A stretch of DNA of 64,000 nucleotides, from assembly GCF_002002905.1 (NCBI RefSeq), contig NZ_CP019509.1:2266501-2330500 (forward strand), given 5' to 3'. Below the pieces are notes generated by a model, which was not told where the DNA came from, ran no database searches, and saw only the letters and a list, made by a program, of their open reading frames with translations. Positions 24,960-32,750 of this stretch are shown one piece after another. The translations under genes and the position numbers were made by a program. Every line of letters starts with the position of its first letter. Positions within the stretch are counted from its first letter, which is position 1. This DNA is from Aquaspirillum sp. LM1. Lineage in GTDB: Bacteria; Pseudomonadota; Gammaproteobacteria; Burkholderiales; Aquaspirillaceae.

Positions 24960-25332
24960 GCCGATGGGTGAACGCCGCGCCGCCGTGGCGCTGGCCTACA
25001 AAACTGGCCATGCCGCCCCACGAGTGGTGGCCAAAGGGCGTGGCGAACTGGCAGAAACCATTATCGCCAAAGCCCAGGAAGCCGGCCTGTTTGTGCATGA
25101 ATCACCGGAGCTGGTGTCGCTGCTGATGCAGGTAGACCTGGACAAAAGCATTCCTGCCGAGCTGTATCAGGCCGTGTCGGAAATTCTGGCCTTTGTGTAC
25201 TATCTGGAGCGGCAGTCCAAAGGCAGCCAGATGGTTGATGACATTCTCGCCGCCGCCCAGTCGGCTCCGGTGTTTATCCCACCGCCCGCCGCAACAGAGT
25301 CACCCACGCCGTCGCCGGCCCCCTCTTCATGA
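24949..25332 (+). CDS. FlhB C-terminal-domain homologue (EscU/YscU/HrcU family, short form)
   Basis: A 127-residue protein matching only the cytoplasmic tail of FlhB: RRAAVALAYKTGHAAPRVVAKGRGELAE (residues 8-35, split) and LVSLLMQVDLDKSIPAELY. It lacks the transmembrane half and the NPTH autocleavage motif of full-length FlhB. Such stand-alone tails usually lie after fliK and may substitute for the FlhB C-terminal fragment in substrate switching. The ATG at 24949 is chosen over one six bases upstream because GGGAG is better spaced. It ends in a Pro/Ser/Thr-rich tail. Confidence 0.8.
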   Translation: MATKPMGERRAAVALAYKTGHAAPRVVAKGRGELAETIIAKAQEAGLFVHESPELVSLLMQVDLDKSIPAELYQAVSEILAFVYYLERQSKGSQMVDDILAAAQSAPVFIPPPAATESPTPSPAPSS

Positions 25333-25403
25333 GCCCCCTTCTCCCCAACCCGCCATCTTGCACCAAGATGGCCTGTAGTATTTGCATATGAGGACCTGTT
25401 GTG

Positions 25404-26291
25404 ATGAAAGTCGGTTATATCGGGCTGGGCATTATGGGGCGCGCCTGCGCGGCCAATGTGCTGCGCGCCGGCCATACCCTGTTTCTGTACGCCCGCCGGC
25501 CAGACACGGTCAGCGACCTGCTGGCCCAGGGCGCGCAGCTGTGCGCCAGCCCGGCAGAACTGGCAGCCCAGGTCGAGGTGGTGGTCACCAATGTATCGGA
25601 CACCCCTGACGTGGAGCAGGTATTGCTGGGCGAACACGGCGTGATTCATGGCGCGCATCCCGGCCTGGTGGCAGTGGACATGAGCACAATCAAGCCACTC
25701 GCCGCCAAGGCAATGGCCGCCCAGCTGGCGATTGCCGGGGTGGATTTTCTGGATGCGCCCGTATCGGGCGGCGAAGTGGGAGCCATCAATGGCACGCTGA
25801 CCATCATGGTGGGTGGCAAGGCGGAGGCGCTGGAGCGGGTGCGCCCGGTGCTGCAGGCCATGGGCAAGACCATCACCCACATTGGCGAATCCGGTGCCGG
25901 GCAGGTGGCCAAGGCCTGCAACCAGATTGTGGTGGCGGTTTCCATCGAAGCGGTGGCCGAGGCCATGAAATTTGCCCGCGCCTGCGAGGTGGACCCGGCC
26001 AAGGTGCGCGAAGCGCTGCTGGGCGGGTTTGCCGGCAGCCGGATTCTGGATGTACACGGCCAGCGCATGATTGATGACAACTTTGTACCTGGTTTCAAGG
26101 CCAGGCTACATCAAAAGGATATGGGCATTGTCGCGGAAACCGCCGAGGCATTGGGCATCCACCTGGAAGCCGCCAGCCATGCTGCCGCCCTGATTGATGC
26201 GCTGGTGGCACAAGGCGATGGCGAGCTGGATTCGTCTGCCATTGCCCGCCTGATTGCCCAGCGCAATACCAGACCAGCCGGCGTCGCCTGA
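25404..26291 (+). CDS. garR: Beta-hydroxyacid dehydrogenase, 2-hydroxy-3-oxopropionate reductase type
   Basis: A 295-residue enzyme of the 3-hydroxyisobutyrate/tartronate-semialdehyde reductase family. It has the NAD(P)-binding VGYIGLGIMGRACAANVL at residues 3-20, the substrate loop FLDAPVSGGEVGAINGTLTIM (split) and the catalytic Lys in GQVAKACNQIVVA. Starts are ATG 25404 or the GTG one codon earlier. It stands alone between the flagellar genes and an unrelated membrane gene. The specificity (tartronate semialdehyde versus another beta-hydroxyacid or succinic semialdehyde) is not decided by the visible motifs, so the symbol is tentative. Confidence 0.78.
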   Translation: MKVGYIGLGIMGRACAANVLRAGHTLFLYARRPDTVSDLLAQGAQLCASPAELAAQVEVVVTNVSDTPDVEQVLLGEHGVIHGAHPGLVAVDMSTIKPLAAKAMAAQLAIAGVDFLDAPVSGGEVGAINGTLTIMVGGKAEALERVRPVLQAMGKTITHIGESGAGQVAKACNQIVVAVSIEAVAEAMKFARACEVDPAKVREALLGGFAGSRILDVHGQRMIDDNFVPGFKARLHQKDMGIVAETAEALGIHLEAASHAAALIDALVAQGDGELDSSAIARLIAQRNTRPAGVA

Positions 26292-26487
26292 CACCCTGGC
26301 TCACTGGCAGGGGGTGCTGCCCGGCATCCGCCACAAAGTCAGCGTTGAAGACCGTCATGCGCGTCAGTGCCATGGCGGTCTTGTCACATGGGGGCCATAA
26401 ACTTCAGCGGCCAGTTTTCTTGCCGCCAGGCACCGCACGACAGAATACGCTCCCTTGGCAAAAATCCTGCATGAGTGATCTTTTCGC

Positions 26488-26531
26488 TTGACACTCTGTT
26501 TTGCAGAGTTATAGACTCTGCAAAACAGAGT
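26488..26531 (+). promoter_or_regulatory. Sigma-70 promoter embedded in two palindromic operators
   Basis: TTGACA (26488-26493), a 16-base spacer and TATAGA (26510-26515) form a strong promoter. The palindrome ACTCTG-TTTTG-CAGAGT occupies 26493-26509, filling the spacer. A second, ACTCTG-CAAAA-CAGAGT, occupies 26515-26531, covering the transcription start region. The two 17-bp units are also reverse complements of each other across TATAG. This is a clear repressor operator. The winged-helix regulator at 28230 is the nearest candidate to bind it (inference). Confidence 0.88.
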
Positions 26532-26543
26532 AAGGATATGCTC

Positions 26544-27578
26544 ATGCCCGCCCCCAGCCAACAACTGTACGCCATCCACAGCATGCTCACCGCCGGCCAC
26601 CGCAATCTGCGGATCGAGCGCCATTCGCTCTGGCTATGGGGTGTGCCCGCCGGCCTGCTGTTTGTTCTGTCTGAATCCATTCTGACCCCGGCGCAGTTGC
26701 CCGACCTCACCCAGCGGGCGCTGGCCTGGCTGGCCCTGCTGCTGCTGGTGCTCACCAGTGTGGCCATGCTGGACTGGCGCTGGACGCAGAGGGTCAAGCA
26801 AACCCGTGATGAAGCCTGGTCGTTCATCCACCGCCAGGTGCTCAAGGTGCTATGGCTGCTGATGGGCCTGGCCACGCTGACCACTTTTGCCATGTTCTTT
26901 TATGGTGGTGGCTATATGGTGTGTACCGTATGGCTGGTGTTCCTGGGGGTCAGCCTGTATGTGCACGGGCTGTTTTCTGAAGAATTGCTGGAATGGGCCG
27001 GTTTGCTGACCATCCTCATCGGCATTGCCAGCCTGCTGGCCAAACTGCCCTACGAAACCATGCGCTGGGTGGCCGCTGCCGTGTTTGGCCTGGGCTTGCC
27101 CTTGCTGTCGATGATGCTCGACCGTGGTCGCCATCGGCCCGCCTGGCAACGCCTGGCCCAGGTGCTGGGCTGGCTGGCCGTGGTGCTGGTGTTGCCGATG
27201 GCTGTTGATCAGCAGATCCATCGCGACCCGCCGGCCACCCTGCCAGTCATGCCGCTGGAGCAATTTCGCCAGCAGCGCGGCCCCCTGCCGACGGCCCAGG
27301 TGGTGACCCTGCCTGCCGGCACCGTGATTCCGGTTGAAATTGAACTGAAAGGCGATATTTTTGCGCGCCCCACCCCCGCCCAGTTGCCGCTGACCCTGAC
27401 ACAACCCATCGAGGTGCTGATGCAGGATGGCAAGCTCAGCGGCGACGCGCGTATCCCAGGGGAAAACTGGCTGCGCCGTGACACCCGCTGGATCAGCATT
27501 CCTTTTCTGAAGGCCGAGCTGACCCGCGAGGGGCCGCAGGTGCGCGGCCAACTGGTGGTGACGTTGCGCCCTGAATAA
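26544..27578 (+). CDS. Multi-pass membrane protein of unknown function with periplasmic-like C-terminal domain
   Basis: A 344-residue protein not matched to a named family. Residues 15-215 contain about six hydrophobic helices (LWGVPAGLLFVLSESIL; ALAWLALLLLVLTSVAML; VLKVLWLLMGLATLTTFAMFF; YMVCTVWLVFLGVSLYV; GLLTILIGIASLLAKL; AVFGLGLPLLSMML). After a further helix near 225-240, the C-terminal ~100 residues are hydrophilic and beta-rich. ATG 26544 is preferred over 26538 because AAGGA is then seven bases away. It is the first gene behind the palindrome promoter. A lipoprotein and a winged-helix regulator follow, suggesting a small self-regulated envelope unit. Confidence 0.7.
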   Translation: MPAPSQQLYAIHSMLTAGHRNLRIERHSLWLWGVPAGLLFVLSESILTPAQLPDLTQRALAWLALLLLVLTSVAMLDWRWTQRVKQTRDEAWSFIHRQVLKVLWLLMGLATLTTFAMFFYGGGYMVCTVWLVFLGVSLYVHGLFSEELLEWAGLLTILIGIASLLAKLPYETMRWVAAAVFGLGLPLLSMMLDRGRHRPAWQRLAQVLGWLAVVLVLPMAVDQQIHRDPPATLPVMPLEQFRQQRGPLPTAQVVTLPAGTVIPVEIELKGDIFARPTPAQLPLTLTQPIEVLMQDGKLSGDARIPGENWLRRDTRWISIPFLKAELTREGPQVRGQLVVTLRPE

Positions 27579-27678
27579 GCCCGCCTGGCTTGATCCCACG
27601 ATTTTTTCTGCCCGTTTGCTGCCGCGCCCTGTCCGGCCAGGAAACGTGCGCCCTGAGCCGTCCACTGGAGAACCTCTG

Positions 27679-28101
27679 ATGAAACCTGCTGCCCTGATGT
27701 TGCTGCTGCCTGCCGCCCTGTTGACCGCCTGTACTGGCCTGGGTGCGCCCACGTCTGCCGAACTGTCTCGCCTGCCTGTGGTGCGCTACGGCCAGGCCGC
27801 GCCAGCCGATCGCGATTTTATCCTGCTCTACCCCGCCGGGGTGGATCTGCCGGTGAATACTCAGGTCACCGGCTCGCTGCTAAGCAAAACCGACCAGAGC
27901 ACCCTGACGGTGCGAGTCAAGCAGGATGTGCTGATTTACCGCGACCAGGTGAGTTTTGATGGCAGCACTTGGTTCAATGGCCGTGACAAGATCAGCGGTA
28001 ATATCCGCTTCTCCTTGCCTGGCCAGGAACCCGGCCATCCGGCTGGCCGTCTGGATGGAGTGAGTCCGGCCACGCTGGCGGCGCAATTTGATCTGCGCTG
28101 A
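27679..28101 (+). CDS. Putative lipoprotein
   Basis: A 140-residue protein. The N-terminus MKPAALMLLLPAALLTACTG has a lipobox (LLTAC) with Cys18 as lipidation site. The mature part is beta-rich (LLYPAGVDLPVNTQVTGSLL, STLTVRVKQDVLIYRDQVSF) and has the same flavour as the C-terminal domain of the upstream membrane protein, with conserved-looking sugar/peptide-like strands but no recognised family. The start is set by the signal peptide. It lies 100 bases after the membrane gene and is followed by a terminator hairpin at 28163. Confidence 0.75.
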   Translation: MKPAALMLLLPAALLTACTGLGAPTSAELSRLPVVRYGQAAPADRDFILLYPAGVDLPVNTQVTGSLLSKTDQSTLTVRVKQDVLIYRDQVSFDGSTWFNGRDKISGNIRFSLPGQEPGHPAGRLDGVSPATLAAQFDLR

Positions 28102-28109
28102 AGAGACGT

Positions 28110-28207
28110 GGGTTGATTCAGAAAATTTGTTTCGGCAAGAATCCCTCCGGAAAAATCCGCAGCCGTCATCCCCATTGGTGTAGGGATGACGGTTTTTCAG
28201 CGTTTCC
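28110..28207 (+). repeat. Degenerate MITE-like repeat
   Basis: Diverged relative of the 1275 element. It starts GAGACGTGGGTTGATTCAG and ends GGTTTTTCAGCGTTTCC, with a central palindrome CCGTCATCCC (28163-28172) and GGGATGACGG (28183-28192) where the others have the ATTCCCGC hairpin. The ends and layout are conserved, the interior is not. Confidence 0.55.
28163..28197 (+). terminator. Rho-independent terminator after the lipoprotein gene
   Basis: Perfect 10-bp stem CCGTCATCCC/GGGATGACGG with a 10-base loop, then TTTTT at 28193-28197. It lies within the degenerate repeat, so the repeat has apparently been co-opted as a terminator between the lipoprotein and regulator genes. Confidence 0.8.
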
Positions 28208-28229
28208 ATCACCTTTGGATAACATGTTC

Positions 28230-28580
28230 ATGGAACCCCTTGATCCCTTGCTCCATCAACCCTTGCGCACCCAGTTGGTGGCGTTTCTGGCGGGTGCTGG
28301 CGAACAGACTTTCAGTGACCTTAAACGTCAGCTGGGCGTGTCCGACGGTAATCTGGATGCTCACCTGAAAAAACTGCTGGCCGCTGACTATGTGGCCGTG
28401 CGTAAGGAAACCGGCGTAGGCCGGCCACAATCCTTTTTTGTGCTGACCCCAGTCGGGCTGGCTGCCTTGCAGCAGTATGTGGCGGCGCTGCAACGCCTGT
28501 TGCCAGCCTCGCTGGCCACATCTCAGGGCACAGAGGCCCACGACAAGACCCTGCCCTTGGTCGGCTGGGTGCAAGGTTAG
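28230..28580 (+). CDS. Winged-helix transcriptional regulator (HTH_34/MarR-like)
   Basis: A 116-residue DNA-binding protein: HQPLRTQLVAFLAGAG, then the recognition region TFSDLKRQLGVSDGNLDAHL (split), and the wing VRKETGVGRPQSFFVLTPVG. The pattern (start near PLL..PLR..L, GVSDGNL, wing with GRP) is that of the small winged-helix family HTH_34. The ATG at 28230 is preferred; another lies two codons upstream at 28224. Family members are often encoded beside the membrane proteins they repress, so it is the best candidate to bind the palindromes at 26493-26531. That link is inference: there is no copy of the palindrome in its own upstream region. Confidence 0.75.
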   Translation: MEPLDPLLHQPLRTQLVAFLAGAGEQTFSDLKRQLGVSDGNLDAHLKKLLAADYVAVRKETGVGRPQSFFVLTPVGLAALQQYVAALQRLLPASLATSQGTEAHDKTLPLVGWVQG

Positions 28581-28766
28581 TGGGTTTGCTGTTGCCATGA
28601 CAGATTTTTAGAGTGGCCAACAATCCGGACATCGGTCTGATGGCAATAGTCACCATCGGCATGGCCGATTTGGCAGCTCCAGGTTTTCCAGAAAGACGTA
28701 ATCAGCGAATTTGCCGCCCAGGCCATTCCACAAGGCACCCATGGCAGCCAGTCGGCCAATGTGCCG

Positions 28767-28900
28767 TTGACATCCTCCCCCGCCTAAAGTCGGGGGATTC
28801 CTACGGCGCTCATCCCGGCATCGAGCCGGCATGAGTCGCTTCGGCGGGTTCCTGCTGCTGGCGGCATGACTGCTCCGCTCACTTCACAGGCGATCCGGGC
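28767..28900 (-). ncRNA. Omega-RNA (reRNA) end of the TnpB element
   Basis: The 3' end of tnpB and the element's right end overlap, as in IS605/IS1341-type elements. On the minus strand it has a stem-loop near 28812-28826 (CCGGC-ATCGA-GCCGG), then a terminal hairpin CCCCCG/CGGGGG around 28777-28792, then GGATGTCAA at the element edge (28767). Sequence directly outside would be the guide: reading minus from 28766 it begins CGGCACATTGGCCGACTG. The 5' end of the RNA cannot be placed. Strong similarity to the relic at 50831 supports a conserved RNA. Confidence 0.7.
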
Positions 28901-30055
28901 TGCGGTTTCCCGCCCGGCGGAAGCGTCCGCCGTGTCCTGCCCTTCGTCTCGCAATAATTGCATCCCGCAAGACAGGATGTTGATCGCGCCGACCACATCG
29001 GCGTTTTCCTTAAAACCGCACTCAACACACTGGAACCGGGCTTGCGTCTGGCGGTTGTCCGCCGACACATGGCCGCAGCACGGACAGGTGCGGCTGGTGT
29101 TCTGCGCCGGCACGGCGATGAGATGCCCACCGTTCCACGCCAGCTTGTAGTCCAGTTGGCGACGGAATTCGAACCAGCCTTGATCGAGGATGGACTTGTT
29201 CAGGCCGGACTTGGCCCGAACGTTCTTGCCCGGTGTTTCGGGGCTGCCTGCCGACGATTTGGACATGTTCCTCACCTGCAAGTCCTCAAGACACACCATC
29301 GCGTGGTTTTGGCTGATCGTGGTTGTGGCTTTGTGCAGATAATCGCGGCGGGCGTTGCCGATGCGGGAATGGATGCGCTGGACGCGGGCTTTCGCCTTTT
29401 TCCAGTTGCTGCTGAATTTGGTCTTGCGGCTCATGGCCTGCTGCGCTTTGCGCAAGCGGGCTTCGTGTCGCTTGAAGCTGTTGAGCGGGGCATGGAACGT
29501 GCCATCCGAGAGCGTGGCGAACCGTGCAATACCCATGTCGATGCCGACTGTACCGCCCTTTGGAATTGGCTGCTCGACCTCGCGTTCGGTCTGGATCGAC
29601 ACGGACCATTTGCCGCAGGACTGGCTGACGGTGACGTTTTTCACCGCACCCAATACTTCCCGGCTGTTGCGGTAGCGCAGCCAGCCGAGCTTGGGCAGGA
29701 AAATTCGGCTGTTGGCCTGATCGAGCTTGATCTGTTTCGGGTCTGGATAGCGAAAGCTGTCGGACTGGCCCTTCTTCTTGAAACGCGGAAAGTCGGCCCG
29801 TCTGGCGAAGAAGTTGGCGTAAGCACGCTCCAGGTCCTTGAGCGTCTGCTGCAGCGGATGAACGGGCGCATCGGCCAGCCATGCCGTTTCTGTGCTGTTG
29901 CGCCACTCGGTGAGCAGCTTGCACAGGCCCGCATAGCCCAGTTTCTTCTCTCCACGCTCGTAGCGTGCCTTCTGCAACGCCAGCGCCTTGTTGAAGACGA
30001 ACCGGCACGAGCCAGCAAAGCGGCGCATGTCGCGCTGCTGTTGGCCGGTCGGCAT
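28784..30055 (-). CDS. tnpB: TnpB RNA-guided nuclease (IS605/IS1341 OrfB)
   Basis: A 423-residue TnpB, ancestor-type of Cas12, predicted to cut DNA guided by omega-RNA. The RuvC residues are intact: Asp173 (GIDMGIARFA), Glu257 (CLEDLQ), Asp353 (NADVVGAIN). A zinc ribbon CPCC (324-327) and CVEC (343-346) lies between the last two. The first in-frame ATG is at 30055. The upstream codons VQAYKYEL, which belong to the normal TnpB N-terminal strand, are open but preceded by TAG rather than a start codon, so the usual start seems lost and about 10 residues are missing. Activity is therefore uncertain. The C-terminal tail reads through the omega-RNA region. Confidence 0.9.
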   Translation of the reverse strand: MPTGQQQRDMRRFAGSCRFVFNKALALQKARYERGEKKLGYAGLCKLLTEWRNSTETAWLADAPVHPLQQTLKDLERAYANFFARRADFPRFKKKGQSDSFRYPDPKQIKLDQANSRIFLPKLGWLRYRNSREVLGAVKNVTVSQSCGKWSVSIQTEREVEQPIPKGGTVGIDMGIARFATLSDGTFHAPLNSFKRHEARLRKAQQAMSRKTKFSSNWKKAKARVQRIHSRIGNARRDYLHKATTTISQNHAMVCLEDLQVRNMSKSSAGSPETPGKNVRAKSGLNKSILDQGWFEFRRQLDYKLAWNGGHLIAVPAQNTSRTCPCCGHVSADNRQTQARFQCVECGFKENADVVGAINILSCGMQLLRDEGQDTADASAGRETAARIACEVSGAVMPPAAGTRRSDSCRLDAGMSAVGIPRL

Positions 30056-30110
30056 CAGTTCGTATTTGTAGGCTTGAACGCGCTATCCTTCCCCGCCCTG
30101 AACGGCGGGG

Positions 30111-30483
30111 CTGGCCGCGCACCGGGTCAACAGCTTCCTGGCCCGCAGCCGGTAAGCGCAGCCTGATGCCATGGGTCGGGCCGTGGGAAGACACGCCCTC
30201 CACCACGGCCTGGCGTTTCCTGTCACACGCCTGACCCCTGGCCTCGCTACACTGAAACCCAGTGTCGCGGGGCTTTTGCCTGTTCCGCCTGACTGGCAGG
30301 AAACGCCCGTCAGTGCTATATTCCTGCCTTCTGTTGAATTGCTCGGGCCATCGCCCGGATACGACATATGGACTTACCCAGTTACCGCCTTTTGAACACC
30401 TCAACTGAGCTTCCCCGCTAAATTCCCGCCACACCGCATCCTCTGCATGCCCGTGTTGTCGGGGCAGGGAGGAGGATGTGCGC
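30111..30483 (+). other. Intergenic region upstream of mgtE
   Basis: About 370 bases without a credible gene. A possible promoter is TGGCAG (30294-30299), 17 bases, TATATT (30317-30322). Small hairpins are ACACTG-AAACC-CAGTGT near 30249-30265 and CGGGCCATCGCCCG near 30343. A good ribosome site GGAGGAGG precedes the mgtE ATG. I looked for a magnesium-responsive leader and cannot identify a known class. Confidence 0.45.
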
Positions 30484-31926
30484 ATGAACGCTTTCGACAC
30501 CCCGAAAAACCCGGAAAGCCTGCAGAGCAGCCTGCAGCAAGTTCTGGCGCTGCTGCACAAGCACCGCCTGGTGGAAAACCTTGTCCACAAGCAGGATATG
30601 CCCAAGCATACCCTGGTGGAAAACCTCGTCCACAAACAAAACCATCACGCCCTGCAAAAAAAGCTCGACCAGCTGCACACGGCTGACGTGGCCTATATTC
30701 TTGAATCGCTGCCGCTGGAAGACCGGCTGGTGGTGTGGGATCTGGTCAAGGCCGAGCGCGACGGCGATATCCTGCTGGAAGTGTCCGACGCGGTGCGCGA
30801 ATCGCTGATTGAGGTGATGGACACCCACGAGCTGGTGGCCGCCGCCGAACAGCTGGACGCCGACGAATTGGCCGACCTCGCCCCCGATCTGCCGCAGCAG
30901 GTGGTGTACGAGGTGATGGATGGGCTGGACAGCAAGGAGCGCGAGCAGCTGCAGTCGGCGCTGTCCTACCCCGAAGATCAGGTAGGCAGCCTGATGGATT
31001 TCGAGCTGGTAAAAATTCGCGCCGACGTGACACTGGAAGTGGTGCTGCGTTACCTGCGCCGTTTTGACGAACTTCCCGACCATACCGACAAGATTTTTGT
31101 GGTGGATGAAGCCGACCGGGTACAGGGTGTGTTGTCGCTGAAAACCCTGCTGGTATCCGATCCGGACGCGCTGGTGGAAACCATGATGGCCCGCGATGTG
31201 GTGACCTTCCGCCCAGAAGACGACAGCGGCGACGCCGCCCAGGCGTTTGAACGCTATGACCTGATTTCTGCGCCGGTGGTCAACGCCGCTGGCGAGCTGA
31301 TTGGCCGGCTGACCGTGGATGAGATGGTGGACGTGATCCGCGAGGAATCCGACAGCGAAGTGCTCTCCATGGCCGGCCTGAAAGAAGAAGAAGATCTGTT
31401 TGCCAGCGTGTGGGATTCGGTGAAAAACCGCTGGGCCTGGCTGGCCATCAATCTGGTGACTGCGTTTGTTGCCAGCCGGGTGATTGGCGTATTTGAAGGC
31501 GCGATTGAAAAACTGGTGGCGCTGGCAGCATTGATGCCGATTGTGGCCGGGATTGGCGGCAACTCCGGCAACCAGACCACCACCATGATTGTTCGCGCAC
31601 TGGCACTGGGCCAGCTGCAAACCAGCAGCGCCATGCGACTGTGGCGCAAGGAGCTGGGCGTTTCCACCGTCAATGGCCTGGTGTGGGGCGGGATTATTGG
31701 CCTGATTGCCAGCCTGCTGTACGGCAGTTTTTCGCTCGGGGTAGTGATGACCTGCGCCATGACGCTGAACCTGATGCTGGCGGCCACCATGGGGGTGATG
31801 ATTCCAATGCTGATGGTGCGCTTTGGCCGTGACCCGGCCATGGGTTCGTCGGTGATGATCACCGCCTGCACCGACTCTGGCGGCTTTTTCATCTTTCTTG
31901 GCCTGGCTTCGGTGTTTTTGCTATGA
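30484..31926 (+). CDS. mgtE: Magnesium transporter MgtE
   Basis: A 480-residue protein: N-terminal MgtE_N superhelical domain (about 60-160), two CBS domains (about 165-290, with MDFELVKIRADVTLEVVLRYL split, DEADRVQGVLSL and TFRPEDDSGDAAQAFERYDL), then five membrane helices in the C-terminal third with the pore signature PIVAGIGGNSGNQTTTMIVRA (split; around 342-362). It mediates Mg2+ influx gated by cytoplasmic Mg2+. The N-terminus contains a doubled LVENLVHKQ segment, which I believe is common in betaproteobacterial MgtE. The ATG at 30484 is preferred over the GTG two codons earlier. The stop overlaps the prmC start (ATGA). Confidence 0.93.
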   Translation: MNAFDTPKNPESLQSSLQQVLALLHKHRLVENLVHKQDMPKHTLVENLVHKQNHHALQKKLDQLHTADVAYILESLPLEDRLVVWDLVKAERDGDILLEVSDAVRESLIEVMDTHELVAAAEQLDADELADLAPDLPQQVVYEVMDGLDSKEREQLQSALSYPEDQVGSLMDFELVKIRADVTLEVVLRYLRRFDELPDHTDKIFVVDEADRVQGVLSLKTLLVSDPDALVETMMARDVVTFRPEDDSGDAAQAFERYDLISAPVVNAAGELIGRLTVDEMVDVIREESDSEVLSMAGLKEEEDLFASVWDSVKNRWAWLAINLVTAFVASRVIGVFEGAIEKLVALAALMPIVAGIGGNSGNQTTTMIVRALALGQLQTSSAMRLWRKELGVSTVNGLVWGGIIGLIASLLYGSFSLGVVMTCAMTLNLMLAATMGVMIPMLMVRFGRDPAMGSSVMITACTDSGGFFIFLGLASVFLL

Positions 31927-32741
31927 CCACACTGGCCGAACTGACCCAGCACGCCGGCCTGCCCCGGCTGGAAGCACAACTGCTGCTGGACGCCGCTGGC
32001 GGCGGCAATCGCGTCACCCAGTTAACCTGGCCGGAGCGTGAAGCCAGCGCCGAGGTATCGGCCCATTTTGCCCAGCTGTGCGCACGCCGGCTGGCGGGCG
32101 AGCCGATGGCCTATTTGCTGGGCGAGCGCGAGTTTTTTGGTCTGGATTTGCAGGTGTCGCCAGCCGTGCTGATTCCGCGCCCGGATACGGAAACGCTGGT
32201 CGAGCAGGCCTTGCTGCGCCTGCCAGCCAGCGCGCGCGTGCTGGATCTGGGCACCGGCAGCGGGGCAGTGGCGCTGGCGCTGGCGCATGCCCGGCCCGAT
32301 GCCGACGTCTGGGCGCTGGATGTCTCCGCTGCGGCGCTGGCCCAGGCCGAAGCCAATGGCCAGCGCCTGGGCCTGCAGGTGACCTGGCGGCTGTCCGACT
32401 GGTTTGCCGCCGTGACCGGCGAGCGCTTTGCCCTGCTGGTGTCCAACCCACCCTATATTGCAGCGGATGACCCGCACTTGCAGCAGGGGGATTTACGCTT
32501 TGAGCCAGCCAGTGCGCTGACCGACTTTGCCGATGGCCTGAGCGCCATCCGCCAACTGGCCGCCGGTGCGCCTGCCCATCTTTTGCCAGGAGGCTGGCTG
32601 CTGATTGAACATGGCTGGCAGCAAGCTGATGCGGTGCAGGCCATCTTGCACCAGGCCGGCTTTGCCGAGGTGGCATCCTGGCAGGATCTGGCCGGCCATC
32701 AGCGGGTCAGCGGCGGGCGCTGGCCGAGTGCCACCGCCTGA
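31923..32741 (+). CDS. prmC: Peptide chain release factor N5-glutamine methyltransferase
   Basis: A 272-residue PrmC/HemK. It methylates the Gln of the GGQ motif in release factors RF1 and RF2. It has an N-terminal helical domain, REFFGLDLQVSPAVLIPRPDTE (split; substrate region), SAM motif I VLDLGTGSGAVALALA near residues 107-122, and the catalytic SNPPYIAA near 176. It overlaps mgtE by four bases, so it is translated in coupling with it, although no functional link is known. Confidence 0.95.
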   Translation: MTTLAELTQHAGLPRLEAQLLLDAAGGGNRVTQLTWPEREASAEVSAHFAQLCARRLAGEPMAYLLGEREFFGLDLQVSPAVLIPRPDTETLVEQALLRLPASARVLDLGTGSGAVALALAHARPDADVWALDVSAAALAQAEANGQRLGLQVTWRLSDWFAAVTGERFALLVSNPPYIAADDPHLQQGDLRFEPASALTDFADGLSAIRQLAAGAPAHLLPGGWLLIEHGWQQADAVQAILHQAGFAEVASWQDLAGHQRVSGGRWPSATA

Positions 32742-32750
32742 CGCCGCCAT

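Larger units (their letters stand above)
28767..30110 (-). mobile_element. IS605-family (IS1341-type) TnpB-only element
   Basis: The element comprises tnpB and both subterminal hairpins: right end 28777-28792 (CCCCCG-CCTAAAGT-CGGGGG) beside TGACATCC, left end 30091-30110 (CCCCGCC-CTGAAC-GGCGGGG). No TnpA (Y1 HUH) gene is present, so mobility would depend on a TnpA elsewhere. The outer left border is uncertain by a few tens of bases. Confidence 0.8.

Noticed and set aside
28958-30166. Long plus-strand frame over tnpB
   Set aside because: Shadow of tnpB; the minus-strand frame has all TnpB catalytic motifs.
30535-30650. Internal duplication LVENLVHKQ in MgtE as a recent event
   Set aside because: Betaproteobacterial MgtE N-termini, as I recall them, carry the same doubled motif, so it is a family trait rather than new.
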